Assembly (NCBI GenBank): GCA_022340615.1
Contig: JAJDNO010000072.1
Span: 1-33,601, forward strand
Origin: Gallionella sp.
Lineage (GTDB): Bacteria; Pseudomonadota; Gammaproteobacteria; Burkholderiales; Gallionellaceae
Direction: 5' to 3'
DNA: 33,601 nt
The first letter of the stretch is position 1. Each line of letters begins with the position of its first letter. This document shows positions 26,866 to 33,601 of this stretch, piece by piece. A program made the translations under genes and the position numbers. A model generated the notes under the pieces. It was not told where the DNA came from, did not search any database, and worked only from the letters and a program-made list of their open reading frames with translations.

Positions 26866-27405
26866 TCATTTCTTTAATGGGAGTTTGAATGCCAACAGGA
26901 GAGCCTTGGCTTCCTCATCGGTTTTCGCAGTGGTGGTAATGGTGATATTCATACCACGCAACGCATCAATTTTTTCGTACTCGATTTCCGGAAATATAAT
27001 CTGCTCTTTGACGCCCATGTTGTAGTTACCGCGTCCGTCGAATGACTTTCCAGAAATACCGCGGAAATCACGAATACGGGGAATTGCCACGGAAATCAGT
27101 CTGTCCAGGAATTCATACATGCGCTCTTTGCGCAGGGTTACCTTGCAGCCGACCGGATATCCTTCGCGAATCTTGAAGCCTGCAATGGATTTCTTTGATA
27201 ACGTCACTACCGGTTTCTGGCCGGCAATCTTTTGCATGTCACCCACAGCAAATTCCATCACCTTCTTGTCGGCGACCGCTTCTCCAACGCCCATGTTCAG
27301 CGTGATCTTTTCGATGCGAGGCACTTCCATGACGGACTTGTAGCCGAATTGCTTCATCAGGTCATTAGCGACCTTGTCTTTGTAAAAACCATACAAACGA
27401 GCCAT
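26866..27405 (-). CDS. rplE: 50S ribosomal protein L5
   Basis: L5 binds 5S rRNA and contacts P-site tRNA in the central protuberance. The 179 residues show [20 protein letters not shown], the [20 protein letters not shown] region, [20 protein letters not shown] and [20 protein letters not shown], all in the family order. In E. coli the S8 repressor site lies at the start of this gene; I could not confirm such a fold by eye. It lies 13 bp after rplX. Confidence 0.97.
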   Translation of the reverse strand: MARLYGFYKDKVANDLMKQFGYKSVMEVPRIEKITLNMGVGEAVADKKVMEFAVGDMQKIAGQKPVVTLSKKSIAGFKIREGYPVGCKVTLRKERMYEFLDRLISVAIPRIRDFRGISGKSFDGRGNYNMGVKEQIIFPEIEYEKIDALRGMNITITTTAKTDEEAKALLLAFKLPLKK

Positions 27406-27418
27406 GCTCTTATACCCC

Positions 27419-27733
27419 TTAAGCGTCTATCACTTCGCCGCTGGACCGGAAAACGCGAACCTTGCGCCCGTCCTCCAGCACTTTAATTCCGACACGGTCA
27501 CCCTTTTTTGCGGACGCGTTGTATATCGCGACATTCGAAACGTGAATCGGTGATTCCATTTCCACAATCCCCCCTGTAAGGCCTTTTACAGGGTTAGGCT
27601 TCTGGTGTTTCTTGACTTTATTGATTCCGCCGACCAACAGGTACTCGCCCAGTACGCGCAATACATTGCCGCGGCTTCCCTTGTCTTTTCCAGCAATTAC
27701 AATTACATCGTCATTTTTTTTGATCTTGCGCAT
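27419..27733 (-). CDS. rplX: 50S ribosomal protein L24
   Basis: L24 is an assembly-initiating large-subunit protein near the exit tunnel. From the chosen start it has 104 residues: [20 protein letters not shown] is the KOW motif, then [20 protein letters not shown] and [18 protein letters not shown]. Two ATG codons are adjacent (27736 and 27733). The second is chosen because GAGG then lies 6 nt upstream. It lies 45 bp after rplN. Confidence 0.97.
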   Translation of the reverse strand: MRKIKKNDDVIVIAGKDKGSRGNVLRVLGEYLLVGGINKVKKHQKPNPVKGLTGGIVEMESPIHVSNVAIYNASAKKGDRVGIKVLEDGRKVRVFRSSGEVIDA

Positions 27734-27778
27734 CATTTTCCTCGACTCGATTCGTCCCTGCCCGTTGAATATTCCGGA

Positions 27779-28147
27779 TTACAGCACTTCCGGCGCAAGC
27801 GAAACGATCTTCATGAATTTTTCGGTACGCAACTCGCGCGTCACCGGCCCGAAGATACGCGTGCCGATCGGCTCCAGCTTTGCATTCAGCAACACTGCCG
27901 CGTTGCCATCGAATTTCACCAAAGACCCATCAGAACGACGCACACCCTTGGCAGTGCGAACTACCACCGCGCTGTAAACTTCGCCCTTCTTTACACGGCC
28001 ACGCGGAGCGGCATCCTTGACGCTGACCTTGATGACATCACCAACGGATGCATAACGCCGCTTGGAACCACCCAATACCTTGATGCACATCACGGAGCGG
28101 GCACCGGTATTGTCAGCCACATCTAAAACAGACTGCATTTGTATCAT
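27779..28147 (-). CDS. rplN: 50S ribosomal protein L14
   Basis: L14 lies at the subunit interface of the large subunit and forms intersubunit bridges. The 122-residue protein starts [20 protein letters not shown], has [20 protein letters not shown] and [20 protein letters not shown], and ends [12 protein letters not shown]. It is the first gene of the spc operon. GGAG lies 8 nt before the ATG. A 133-bp gap upstream holds a strong promoter and three hairpins, so it is separated from the S10 operon. Confidence 0.98.
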   Translation of the reverse strand: MIQMQSVLDVADNTGARSVMCIKVLGGSKRRYASVGDVIKVSVKDAAPRGRVKKGEVYSAVVVRTAKGVRRSDGSLVKFDGNAAVLLNAKLEPIGTRIFGPVTRELRTEKFMKIVSLAPEVL

Positions 28148-28167
28148 TATTTAATCTCCAACTTGTT

Positions 28168-28223
28168 CCGCTAACAGCGGCCAGTTTTGGAACCCGTATG
28201 GGTTAGGTCGCTGCAAGCAGCGA
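28168..28223 (-). promoter_or_regulatory. Structured 5' leader of the spc operon (three consecutive hairpins)
   Basis: On the minus strand, in transcript order: TCGCTG-CTTG-CAGCGA (28208-28223), AACCC-ATAC-GGGTT (28191-28204) and CCGCT-GTT-AGCGG (28168-28180). All lie between the predicted start at about 28233 and the rplN ATG. GTTCC at the end of the second hairpin can instead pair with GGAAC overlapping the third, which would give two exclusive folds. The regulatory role is inferred. Confidence 0.45.
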
Positions 28224-28239
28224 TGAAACGAAGCCGCGC

Positions 28240-28267
28240 ATTATAAGCTCATTCAGGAATGACGCAA
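28240..28267 (-). promoter_or_regulatory. spc-operon promoter before rplN
   Basis: TTGCGT (28262-28267) and a consensus TATAAT (28240-28245) are 16 bp apart on the minus strand, in the same place as the E. coli spc promoter between rpsQ and rplN. The predicted start is about 28233, giving a leader of about 86 nt. Confidence 0.75.
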
Positions 28268-28280
28268 GCAGAAATTACAA

Positions 28281-28562
28281 TTAATTTGCCGCGCCCTTCT
28301 CATGCAACTTGGCGACTCTCCAGCTTTTGGTCTTCGCAAGCGGACGGCACTCCTCGATTGTAACCACATCACCGGCATGAAATTCATTTGCTTCATCATG
28401 CGCATGATATTTTTTTGAAACACGAATGATTTTGCCCAGCAAGGGATGTTTTACCTTGCGCTCGACCAGGACTGTTACGGTCTTGTCCATTTTGTCGCTT
28501 GTCACAGTACCGGTCAGGGTACGCTTCAGCTTTGAATCGGCAATTGCTTTAGCTTCGCTCAT
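28281..28562 (-). CDS. rpsQ: 30S ribosomal protein S17
   Basis: S17 is a primary 16S rRNA-binding protein with an OB fold. The 93 residues include [40 protein letters not shown], the [20 protein letters not shown] segment and [13 protein letters not shown]. The start overlaps the rpmC stop by four bases (ATGA), suggesting coupling. It is the last gene of the S10 operon, and a 133-bp gap with a new promoter follows. Confidence 0.97.
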   Translation of the reverse strand: MSEAKAIADSKLKRTLTGTVTSDKMDKTVTVLVERKVKHPLLGKIIRVSKKYHAHDEANEFHAGDVVTIEECRPLAKTKSWRVAKLHEKGAAN

Positions 28563-28753
28563 TTCTGTGCACCTTTTTCTGCCAACACAGTTTTTACACG
28601 AGCGATATCACGTCGCACCTTGCGAAATTCACTGGTGTTGGTCAATTGTTGTGTCGCAACCTGCATACGCAAACCAAATTGGGCCTTGGTCAAGGACAGC
28701 AGTTCGTTTTGCAATTCTGCTGCCGATTTGGCTTTAAGATCACTGGCCTTCAT
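28559..28753 (-). CDS. rpmC: 50S ribosomal protein L29
   Basis: L29 lies beside the exit-tunnel opening next to L23. The 64-residue, mostly helical protein has [40 protein letters not shown] and [19 protein letters not shown]. It overlaps rpsQ by four bases and starts one base after rplP ends. Confidence 0.97.
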   Translation of the reverse strand: MKASDLKAKSAAELQNELLSLTKAQFGLRMQVATQQLTNTSEFRKVRRDIARVKTVLAEKGAQK

Positions 28754-28754
28754 G

Positions 28755-29171
28755 TTAAGTCCCTACCTGTCTAACTACAAAAGTGGTGGCCAGCGGCAGC
28801 TTTGCCGCAGCGAGCAGAAATGCTTCACGGGCCAGGATTTCACTTACGCCGTCCATCTCGTACAACATCTTGCCTGGTTGAATTTCGGCGACGTAGTACT
28901 CCGGATTACCCTTGCCGTTACCCATACGCACTTCGGCAGGTTTTTTGGAAATCGGCTTGTCCGGAAAAATACGGATCCAGATACGCCCACCTCGTTTGAT
29001 GTGGCGCGTCATGGCACGTCGCGCGGCCTCGATCTGACGCGCTGTCAAGCGCCCGCGCGCAAGCGACTTCAGGCCAAACTCGCCGAAGCTCACCTTGTTG
29101 CCACGGGTGGCAATTCCGGTATTGCGGCCCTTTTGTTCCTTGCGGAATTTCCTTCTAGCTGGCTGTAGCAT
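28755..29171 (-). CDS. rplP: 50S ribosomal protein L16
   Basis: L16 organises the A-site region of the large subunit. The 138-residue product has [60 protein letters not shown] and [20 protein letters not shown], all family marks. Its start overlaps the rpsC end by 17 bp, so the two are likely translationally coupled. Confidence 0.98.
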   Translation of the reverse strand: MLQPARRKFRKEQKGRNTGIATRGNKVSFGEFGLKSLARGRLTARQIEAARRAMTRHIKRGGRIWIRIFPDKPISKKPAEVRMGNGKGNPEYYVAEIQPGKMLYEMDGVSEILAREAFLLAAAKLPLATTFVVRQVGT

Positions 29172-29865
29172 GCTTCACTCCCGACTTTTTTGCTTTCTTT
29201 TCCGGTTCGGCGGCAACTGGCACAACGGCTTCCTGATTCGGAATCTCACCCTTGAATACCCAAACCTTCACGCCGATTATCCCGTATGTAGTCTTGGCCT
29301 CGGATGTTCCGTAATCGATATCTGCGCGCAAAGTATGCAATGGCACGCGGCCTTCGCGATACCACTCGGTACGGGCTATTTCAATGCCGTTTAGTCGACC
29401 CGCGCTCATTATCTTGATGCCCTGTGCGCCGAGGCGCATCGCATTTTGCATTGCACGCTTCATCGCACGACGGAACATGATGCGCTTTTCCAGTTGCGCG
29501 GTAATGCTTTCTGCAATGAGTTGCGCATCGACTTCCGGCTTGCGAACCTCCTCGATTGCAACATCGACAGATTGCAGACCCATGCGCTTGCGCAATTCTG
29601 TGCGCAATGACTCGATATCTTCGCCCTTCTTGCCTATGACCATGCCCGGCCGTGCAGTATAAATCGTCACCTTGGCATTCTTGGCGGGACGCTCGATGAC
29701 AACCTTTGAAACACCGGCAGTAGCCAGCTTCTTCTTCAGATAATCACGCACCTCAATATCCTTGAGCAGCAAGCCGGCAAAATTGCCGCTGTTGGCGAAC
29801 CACTTTGAATCCCAGTTTTTACGAACGCACAACCGGTAGCCGGTTGGATGAATTTTTTGTCCCAT
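29155..29865 (-). CDS. rpsC: 30S ribosomal protein S3
   Basis: S3 lines the mRNA entry channel with S4 and S5 and has helicase activity there. The 236 residues start [26 protein letters not shown]-binding domain carries the loop [20 protein letters not shown], and the C-terminal domain has [20 protein letters not shown] and [21 protein letters not shown] variable basic tail ends the protein. It lies 9 bp after rplV. Confidence 0.98.
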   Translation of the reverse strand: MGQKIHPTGYRLCVRKNWDSKWFANSGNFAGLLLKDIEVRDYLKKKLATAGVSKVVIERPAKNAKVTIYTARPGMVIGKKGEDIESLRTELRKRMGLQSVDVAIEEVRKPEVDAQLIAESITAQLEKRIMFRRAMKRAMQNAMRLGAQGIKIMSAGRLNGIEIARTEWYREGRVPLHTLRADIDYGTSEAKTTYGIIGVKVWVFKGEIPNQEAVVPVAAEPEKKAKKSGVKHATAS

Positions 29866-29874
29866 AATTTACCC

Positions 29875-30207
29875 TTAGCTCCCTACGCTGACAGTAATGT
29901 GGCAAGTTTGCTTTTCAAGGCGATTGCCCTGACCCTTGGCACGCGCCGAGAAACCTCTTCCCGATGCAGCCTTGTCAACGTAGATAACTTTCACTTTCAG
30001 TTCATCAATGTCTGCACCATCGTTATGCTCGGCGTTCGCTATCGCGGACTCAAGTGCCTTTTTGATGATAACAGCGGCCTTTTTCGGGCTGAATGTCAGG
30101 ATATTGAGCGCTTGAGCGACCGGCAAACCGCGAATCTGATCTGCAACCAGACGTCCTTTTTGCGCAGACAGATGAATCCTTTTTGCAACTGCAGTAGTCG
30201 TTTTCAT
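29875..30207 (-). CDS. rplV: 50S ribosomal protein L22
   Basis: L22 reaches into the exit tunnel with a beta-hairpin that forms part of the constriction and touches macrolides. The product (110 residues from the chosen start) has [40 protein letters not shown] and [20 protein letters not shown], which corresponds to the hairpin region. ATG 30207 is chosen over the adjacent 30210 because GGGAG sits only 1 nt from the first. It lies 6-9 bp after rpsS. Confidence 0.97.
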   Translation of the reverse strand: MKTTTAVAKRIHLSAQKGRLVADQIRGLPVAQALNILTFSPKKAAVIIKKALESAIANAEHNDGADIDELKVKVIYVDKAASGRGFSARAKGQGNRLEKQTCHITVSVGS

Positions 30208-30216
30208 CATGCTCCC

Positions 30217-30498
30217 TTATCTCTTGACCGCTGCTTTTTTATCAGCAGAATGGCCCTTGAAAGTGCGCGTCAGGGAAAACTCACCCAATTTGTGGCCCAC
30301 CATGTTTTCGGATACGTACACCGGAATATGCTGCTTGCCGTTGTGCACCGCAATCGTCAGACCAACGAACTCGGGCAACACCGTCGAACGGCGCGACCAG
30401 GTTTTCACCGGGCGCTTGTCATTGGTCGCTCGCACCGCCTCAATCTTCTTGAGCAAATGAGCGTCTACAAATGGACCTTTTTTAACTGAACGTGCCAT
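30217..30498 (-). CDS. rpsS: 30S ribosomal protein S19
   Basis: S19 pairs with S13 in the small-subunit head. The 93-residue product starts [20 protein letters not shown] and has [40 protein letters not shown] and [20 protein letters not shown], all characteristic. It lies 13 bp after rplB. Confidence 0.98.
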   Translation of the reverse strand: MARSVKKGPFVDAHLLKKIEAVRATNDKRPVKTWSRRSTVLPEFVGLTIAVHNGKQHIPVYVSENMVGHKLGEFSLTRTFKGHSADKKAAVKR

Positions 30499-30511
30499 AT
30501 TTATCTACCCC

Positions 30512-31339
30512 TTAAACCTTAAAGCGACGGCGCACGATCATGCCGCTGGTGCGCTTGTTGCTACGAGTACGGAAACCCTTGGCCGGTACACCCCACGGAC
30601 TGACCGGATGACGACCGGCAGCTGTTTTGCCTTCACCGCCGCCATGCGGGTGATCCACCGGATTCATGACCACACCGCGAACGGTTGGACGGACACCGCG
30701 CCAACGCATCGCACCGGCCTTGCCAACGGAGCGCAGACTGTGCTCGGAATTGCCCACCTCACCCAGGGTCGCCTTGCAATCGATATGCACTTTTCGAATC
30801 TCTCCGGAACGCAAACGAAGCTGCGCATAACTGCCTTCGCGAGCCAGCAATTGCACCGAAGTGCCGGCGGAACGCGCTAGTTGCGCGCCTTTCCCGGGCA
30901 TCATTTCAATGCAATGCACCGTCGAACCGACTGGCACGTTGCGTAACGGCAATGCATTACCCGGCTTGATCGGCGCCTCGGATCCGCTCACCAGGGTTGC
31001 CCCAGCTGCCACTCCTTTTGGAGCGATGATGTAACGGCGCTCGCCGTCCGCATAGCACAGCAAAGCCAGATTGGCGCTGCGGTTCGGATCGTATTCCAGA
31101 CGCTCCACCGTGGCGGGGATCCCGTCCTTGTTGCGTTTGAAATCCACCAGACGATAATGCTGCTTGTGACCTCCGCCTTTATGGCGGGTAGTAATATGGC
31201 CATTATTGTTGCGGCCCGCGGTGCTGGACTGCTTTTCAAGCAGCGCCGCAACCGGCTTGCCCTTGTGCAGATCACGATTGACGACACGCACGACGGCACG
31301 CTGGCCCGGAGTAGTTGGTTTCAGTTTAATCAGTGCCAT
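30512..31339 (-). CDS. rplB: 50S ribosomal protein L2
   Basis: L2 is a large primary 23S rRNA-binding protein needed for subunit joining and peptidyl transferase activity. The 275 residues start [20 protein letters not shown]. The OB and SH3-like core includes [20 protein letters not shown] and [20 protein letters not shown]. The C-terminal [17 protein letters not shown] contains the conserved His near the catalytic centre. The open frame extends 19 codons upstream, but that part overlaps the rplW end and is not family-like. Confidence 0.98.
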   Translation of the reverse strand: MALIKLKPTTPGQRAVVRVVNRDLHKGKPVAALLEKQSSTAGRNNNGHITTRHKGGGHKQHYRLVDFKRNKDGIPATVERLEYDPNRSANLALLCYADGERRYIIAPKGVAAGATLVSGSEAPIKPGNALPLRNVPVGSTVHCIEMMPGKGAQLARSAGTSVQLLAREGSYAQLRLRSGEIRKVHIDCKATLGEVGNSEHSLRSVGKAGAMRWRGVRPTVRGVVMNPVDHPHGGGEGKTAAGRHPVSPWGVPAKGFRTRSNKRTSGMIVRRRFKV

Positions 31340-31344
31340 GATGA

Positions 31345-31677
31345 TTATCCTTGCTCGCTTGCAGCAAAATTGATTTCCTGGCCCGCCGCCAGACATACGT
31401 ATGCCTTCTTCCAGTCATTGCGGCGGCCGATGAGACGGCCCATGCGCTTGGCTTTGCCCTTGACGCATGCGACCTGCACATTATCCACGCTCACATTGAA
31501 CATCATCTCCACGGCAGCCTTGATTTCAGGCTTGGTTGCATCCGTCGCGACGCGAAAAATGACCTGTTCATTTTTTTCGGCAACGTAGGTTGCCTTTTCC
31601 GAGATTTGCGGTGCCAGCAGTACGTTCATCAAACGTTCCTTGCTGAATTTCCGGGAGTTTGTTTTCTGGGTACTCAT
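31345..31677 (-). CDS. rplW: 50S ribosomal protein L23
   Basis: L23 sits at the exit-tunnel mouth and docks trigger factor and SRP. The core reads [40 protein letters not shown] and [20 protein letters not shown]. As listed it has 110 residues with a 16-residue basic lead, longer than the roughly 95-100 usual in relatives. Both starts have good ribosome-binding sites: ATG 31677 (GAGGAG, 8 nt; ATGA overlap with rplD) and ATG 31629 (AAGGA, 7 nt), giving 110 or 94 residues. Confidence 0.95.
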   Translation of the reverse strand: MSTQKTNSRKFSKERLMNVLLAPQISEKATYVAEKNEQVIFRVATDATKPEIKAAVEMMFNVSVDNVQVACVKGKAKRMGRLIGRRNDWKKAYVCLAAGQEINFAASEQG

Positions 31678-32306
31678 GCGAACATCTCCTCGATTTTAGC
31701 GACCGCGTTGCGTGTAACCAAAACATTTGGGAAGCGCACCAGGCTGACCGGATCGGCCTGATTGGCTTCCAGCACCAGCACATTGGACAGATTGCGTGAG
31801 GACAGATACAGGTTTTCATCGATGCTATCAGTAATGATCAGCAGACGAAACTGCTTGGTATCGACCCCGAGTCCCTTGATTTTCTGCGCAAACAGTTTTG
31901 TTTTGGGCGAATCAACCGTCAGGCTGTCCACGACGACAAGGCGGTTTTCGCTGACCAGCCTGGAAAGGATAGACGCATAACCTGCGCGATACATCTTGCG
32001 ATTGACCTTTTGCGTATAGTTTTCTTCGGCAGTGTTCGGAAATATCTTGCCGCCCCCACGCCATATCGGACTGGATGCCATACCGGCGCGCGCGCGTCCT
32101 GTCCCCTTCTGCTTGAACGGCTTGCGGGTACTCTTGGCGATTTCGCTGCGACCTTTTTGCTTGCTGTTGCCGGCCCGGGCATTTGCCTGATATGCGGTAA
32201 TCAGCTGGTGAACCAGGTCTTCGTTGTATTCGCGACCAAACAGTTCGTCCGAGGCTTTCAGATTCGCGCTCGATTGACCTTTATCATTGATGACTTTAAG
32301 TTCCAT
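31674..32306 (-). CDS. rplD: 50S ribosomal protein L4
   Basis: L4 binds 23S rRNA and lines the exit tunnel with L22. In E. coli it also represses the S10 operon. The 210-residue product starts [20 protein letters not shown]. It has the extended loop [20 protein letters not shown] followed by [20 protein letters not shown], which forms the tunnel tentacle. It ends with [15 protein letters not shown]. It overlaps rplC by one base (TAATG) and rplW by four. Confidence 0.98.
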   Translation of the reverse strand: MELKVINDKGQSSANLKASDELFGREYNEDLVHQLITAYQANARAGNSKQKGRSEIAKSTRKPFKQKGTGRARAGMASSPIWRGGGKIFPNTAEENYTQKVNRKMYRAGYASILSRLVSENRLVVVDSLTVDSPKTKLFAQKIKGLGVDTKQFRLLIITDSIDENLYLSSRNLSNVLVLEANQADPVSLVRFPNVLVTRNAVAKIEEMFA

Positions 32307-32950
32307 TACACACCTGCCTTTACTGCGGGACGCACGATGATGCTGCCGTTGATACTTCCTGGAACAGCACCCTTTACCAGCAGCAATTGACGCGCAACAT
32401 CAACCCGTACTACCTGCAGATTTTGCACGGTCCGCCGCACATCACCCAGATGACCGGTCATGCGCTTGCCGGGGAAAACGCGGCCAGGATCCTGCGCCAT
32501 GCCGATAGAACCGGGCACATTGTGCGACTTGGAGTTGCCGTGGGTAGCACGGCCGGATTTGAAATGGTAGCGTTTGATGGTGCCGGCATAACCCTTTCCC
32601 TTGGTTACGCCCGTAACATCAACCAGTTGACCGACCTGGAAAATTTCGACGCTGACGGCGGAACCCGACTGCAGTCCTTCCAGTTGTCCAGCTGATACGG
32701 TGAATTCTTTCAGTACACTCCCGGCTTCCACTCCCGCTTTTGCGTAATGTCCGGCCGCAGCCTTGCTGACACGGCCGGGACGGCGCGCACCATGCGCCAA
32801 CTGCACGGCAGTATAGCCATCGGTACCTGCGGATTTAACCTGAGTGACTCGATTGTTGGACACGTCCAGCACAGTCACCGGCAACGAAGATCCGTCGTCG
32901 GCAAATACGCGGGTCATGCCAATCTTGCGACCGACAAGTCCTAAGCTCAT
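32306..32950 (-). CDS. rplC: 50S ribosomal protein L3
   Basis: L3 is an early-assembly 23S rRNA protein whose loop reaches the peptidyl transferase centre. The 214 residues start [20 protein letters not shown] and include [20 protein letters not shown], then [20 protein letters not shown], the centre-facing loop. [20 protein letters not shown] follows. It is preceded by a 101-bp gap after rpsJ, wider than the other gaps in this operon, which contains two hairpins. Confidence 0.98.
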   Translation of the reverse strand: MSLGLVGRKIGMTRVFADDGSSLPVTVLDVSNNRVTQVKSAGTDGYTAVQLAHGARRPGRVSKAAAGHYAKAGVEAGSVLKEFTVSAGQLEGLQSGSAVSVEIFQVGQLVDVTGVTKGKGYAGTIKRYHFKSGRATHGNSKSHNVPGSIGMAQDPGRVFPGKRMTGHLGDVRRTVQNLQVVRVDVARQLLLVKGAVPGSINGSIIVRPAVKAGV

Positions 32951-32971
32951 TTTTATTTCCTCTTGTTAAGG

Positions 32972-32993
32972 GGTTGACTACAATTGGTCAACC
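32972..32993 (-). promoter_or_regulatory. Hairpin upstream of rplC
   Basis: Seven-base arms GGTTGAC and GTCAACC flank an 8-base loop in the rpsJ-rplC gap, 22 nt before the L3 start. No U-tract follows, so it is not a terminator. It could be a processing site or a translational control element; there is no direct evidence for either. Confidence 0.4.
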
Positions 32994-33023
32994 GATTTTC
33001 TGATTCTTGTGTAGCTTTAATGC

Positions 33024-33041
33024 TGGCAAAACACGATGCCA
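33024..33041 (-). promoter_or_regulatory. Second hairpin in the rpsJ-rplC gap
   Basis: Five-base arms TGGCA and TGCCA flank an 8-base loop just after the rpsJ stop. TTGGCA (33037-33042) with TAAAGC 17 bp downstream could also be read as a weak internal promoter for rplC. Both readings are tentative. Confidence 0.25.
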
Positions 33042-33051
33042 ATAAATTCAG

Positions 33052-33363
33052 TTACTGCAACTTGATTTCCACATCCACGCCGGCTGGCAGATCCAGCTTC
33101 ATCAGTGCATCCACCGTCTTGTCGGTAGGATCAACGATATCCATCAAGCGAAGATGGGTACGCATCTCGAACTGATCGCGCGAAGTCTTGTTGACATGCG
33201 GGGAACGCAGCACGTCGAAACGCTCGATCTTGGTCGGCAACGGCACCGGGCCATTCACCACCGCACCGGTACGCTTCGCAGTTTCGACAATACGCGCAGC
33301 CGACTGGTCGATCAAACGATAATCAAACGCCTTGAGGCGTATGCGGATTTTTTGACTTTGCAT
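33052..33363 (-). CDS. rpsJ: 30S ribosomal protein S10 (NusE)
   Basis: S10 is part of the small-subunit head and, as NusE, links NusB and NusG in transcription antitermination and coupling. The 103-residue product has [40 protein letters not shown] and the [20 protein letters not shown] loop. It ends with [12 protein letters not shown]. It lies 98 bp after tuf, with two hairpins in that gap, and is first of the S10 operon proper. Confidence 0.98.
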   Translation of the reverse strand: MQSQKIRIRLKAFDYRLIDQSAARIVETAKRTGAVVNGPVPLPTKIERFDVLRSPHVNKTSRDQFEMRTHLRLMDIVDPTDKTVDALMKLDLPAGVDVEIKLQ

Positions 33364-33382
33364 AATCTTCTCTTGCCTGTAT

Positions 33383-33395
33383 GCGGCAATGCCGC
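33383..33395 (-). promoter_or_regulatory. Short hairpin in the rpsJ leader
   Basis: Arms GCGGC and GCCGC flank a 3-base loop, 20-32 nt before the rpsJ start. It lies close enough to the ribosome-binding region to affect initiation. Nothing shows a function directly. Confidence 0.35.
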
Positions 33396-33412
33396 TAATT
33401 AAAGAACGAAAT

Positions 33413-33443
33413 CGCGTGGCCAGACCATGGACCCGACCACGCG
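33413..33443 (-). terminator. Candidate attenuator between tuf and rpsJ
   Basis: On the minus strand CGCGTGG (33437-33443) and CCACGCG (33413-33419) form a GC-rich stem with a 17-base loop containing CCATGG. The stem is followed by ATTTCGTTCTTT, a weak U-tract. Partial termination here would set the ratio of EF-Tu to ribosomal protein transcripts. The long loop makes it weaker than a standard terminator. Confidence 0.4.
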
Positions 33444-33461
33444 AGGGCGCGCATTGTAGTA

Positions 33462-33601
33462 CTACTCGATAATCTTTGCAACCACGCCGGCACCGACGGT
33501 ACGGCCGCCTTCGCGAATCGCGAAACGCAGGCCTTCTTCCATCGCGATCGGGTTGATCAGGCTTACCGTGATGCTGACGTTGTCGCCCGGCATCACCATC
33601 T
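33462..33601 (-). CDS. tuf: Elongation factor Tu, C-terminal end (partial)
   Basis: EF-Tu delivers aminoacyl-tRNA to the ribosome as a GTPase. Only the last 45 or so codons are in the window. They read [40 protein letters not shown] and end AKIIE, the conserved domain 3 C-terminus. The stop is TAG at 33462-33464. The gene runs off the right edge. EF-Tu directly upstream of rpsJ is the usual betaproteobacterial str-S10 arrangement. Confidence 0.97.
   Translation of the reverse strand, partial: MVMPGDNVSITVSLINPIAMEEGLRFAIREGGRTVGAGVVAKIIE

Overview
The window looks like a betaproteobacterial chromosome segment of moderate GC, probably from the Nitrosomonadales/Gallionellales neighbourhood. 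This rests on the style of the ribosomal proteins (C+ forms of S4 and L36, a C- form of S14, S8 starting MSMSDPI), EF-Tu directly ahead of rpsJ, and the presence of uvrA, a YajR-like MFS gene and ssb. The taxon is inferred from gene content, not from a search.

Layout. Positions 1-640 hold a scarred region: a perfect bidirectional hairpin (99-132), the 5'-truncated C-terminus of a sigma54 (NtrC-type) response regulator (205-543), and a strong terminator (607-642). From 678 to 15816 every credible gene is on the minus strand. ssb and the MFS gene form one pair. Next comes a tripartite RND efflux operon (outer-membrane lipoprotein, adaptor, MexI-like pump). After that lies a patchwork of a peroxiredoxin-like protein, a Cys-rich small membrane protein, a ZIP metal transporter, an ECF sigma factor, two small or TPR membrane proteins, a FrnE-type DsbA protein, an aldo/keto reductase, an SDR and a DUF2127 membrane protein. 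uvrA (plus) starts divergently at about 16155 and is followed by arfB, which faces the ribosomal cluster across a shared terminator (19430-19453).

From 19476 to the right edge, on the minus strand, lies the complete S10-spc-alpha superoperon: tuf (partial), rpsJ, rplC, rplD, rplW, rplB, rpsS, rplV, rpsC, rplP, rpmC, rpsQ; then rplN, rplX, rplE, rpsN, rpsH, rplF, rplR, rpsE, rpmD, rplO, secY, infA, rpmJ; then rpsM, rpsK, rpsD, rpoA, rplQ. It makes ribosomal proteins, the SecY channel, IF-1 and RNA polymerase alpha together. Two near-consensus sigma70 promoters are visible inside it: one before rplN with a structured leader of about 86 nt, and one before rpsM with a very short leader. Hairpins also lie in the tuf-rpsJ and rpsJ-rplC gaps.

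The most interesting parts are the block of about 13 kb lying between uvrA and MFS-ssb (genes that usually adjoin in betaproteobacteria), the ECF sigma/ZIP/Cys-rich/peroxiredoxin group, and the structured leaders inside the ribosomal cluster. I found no tRNA, rRNA, CRISPR array or insertion sequence, and no clearly new system.
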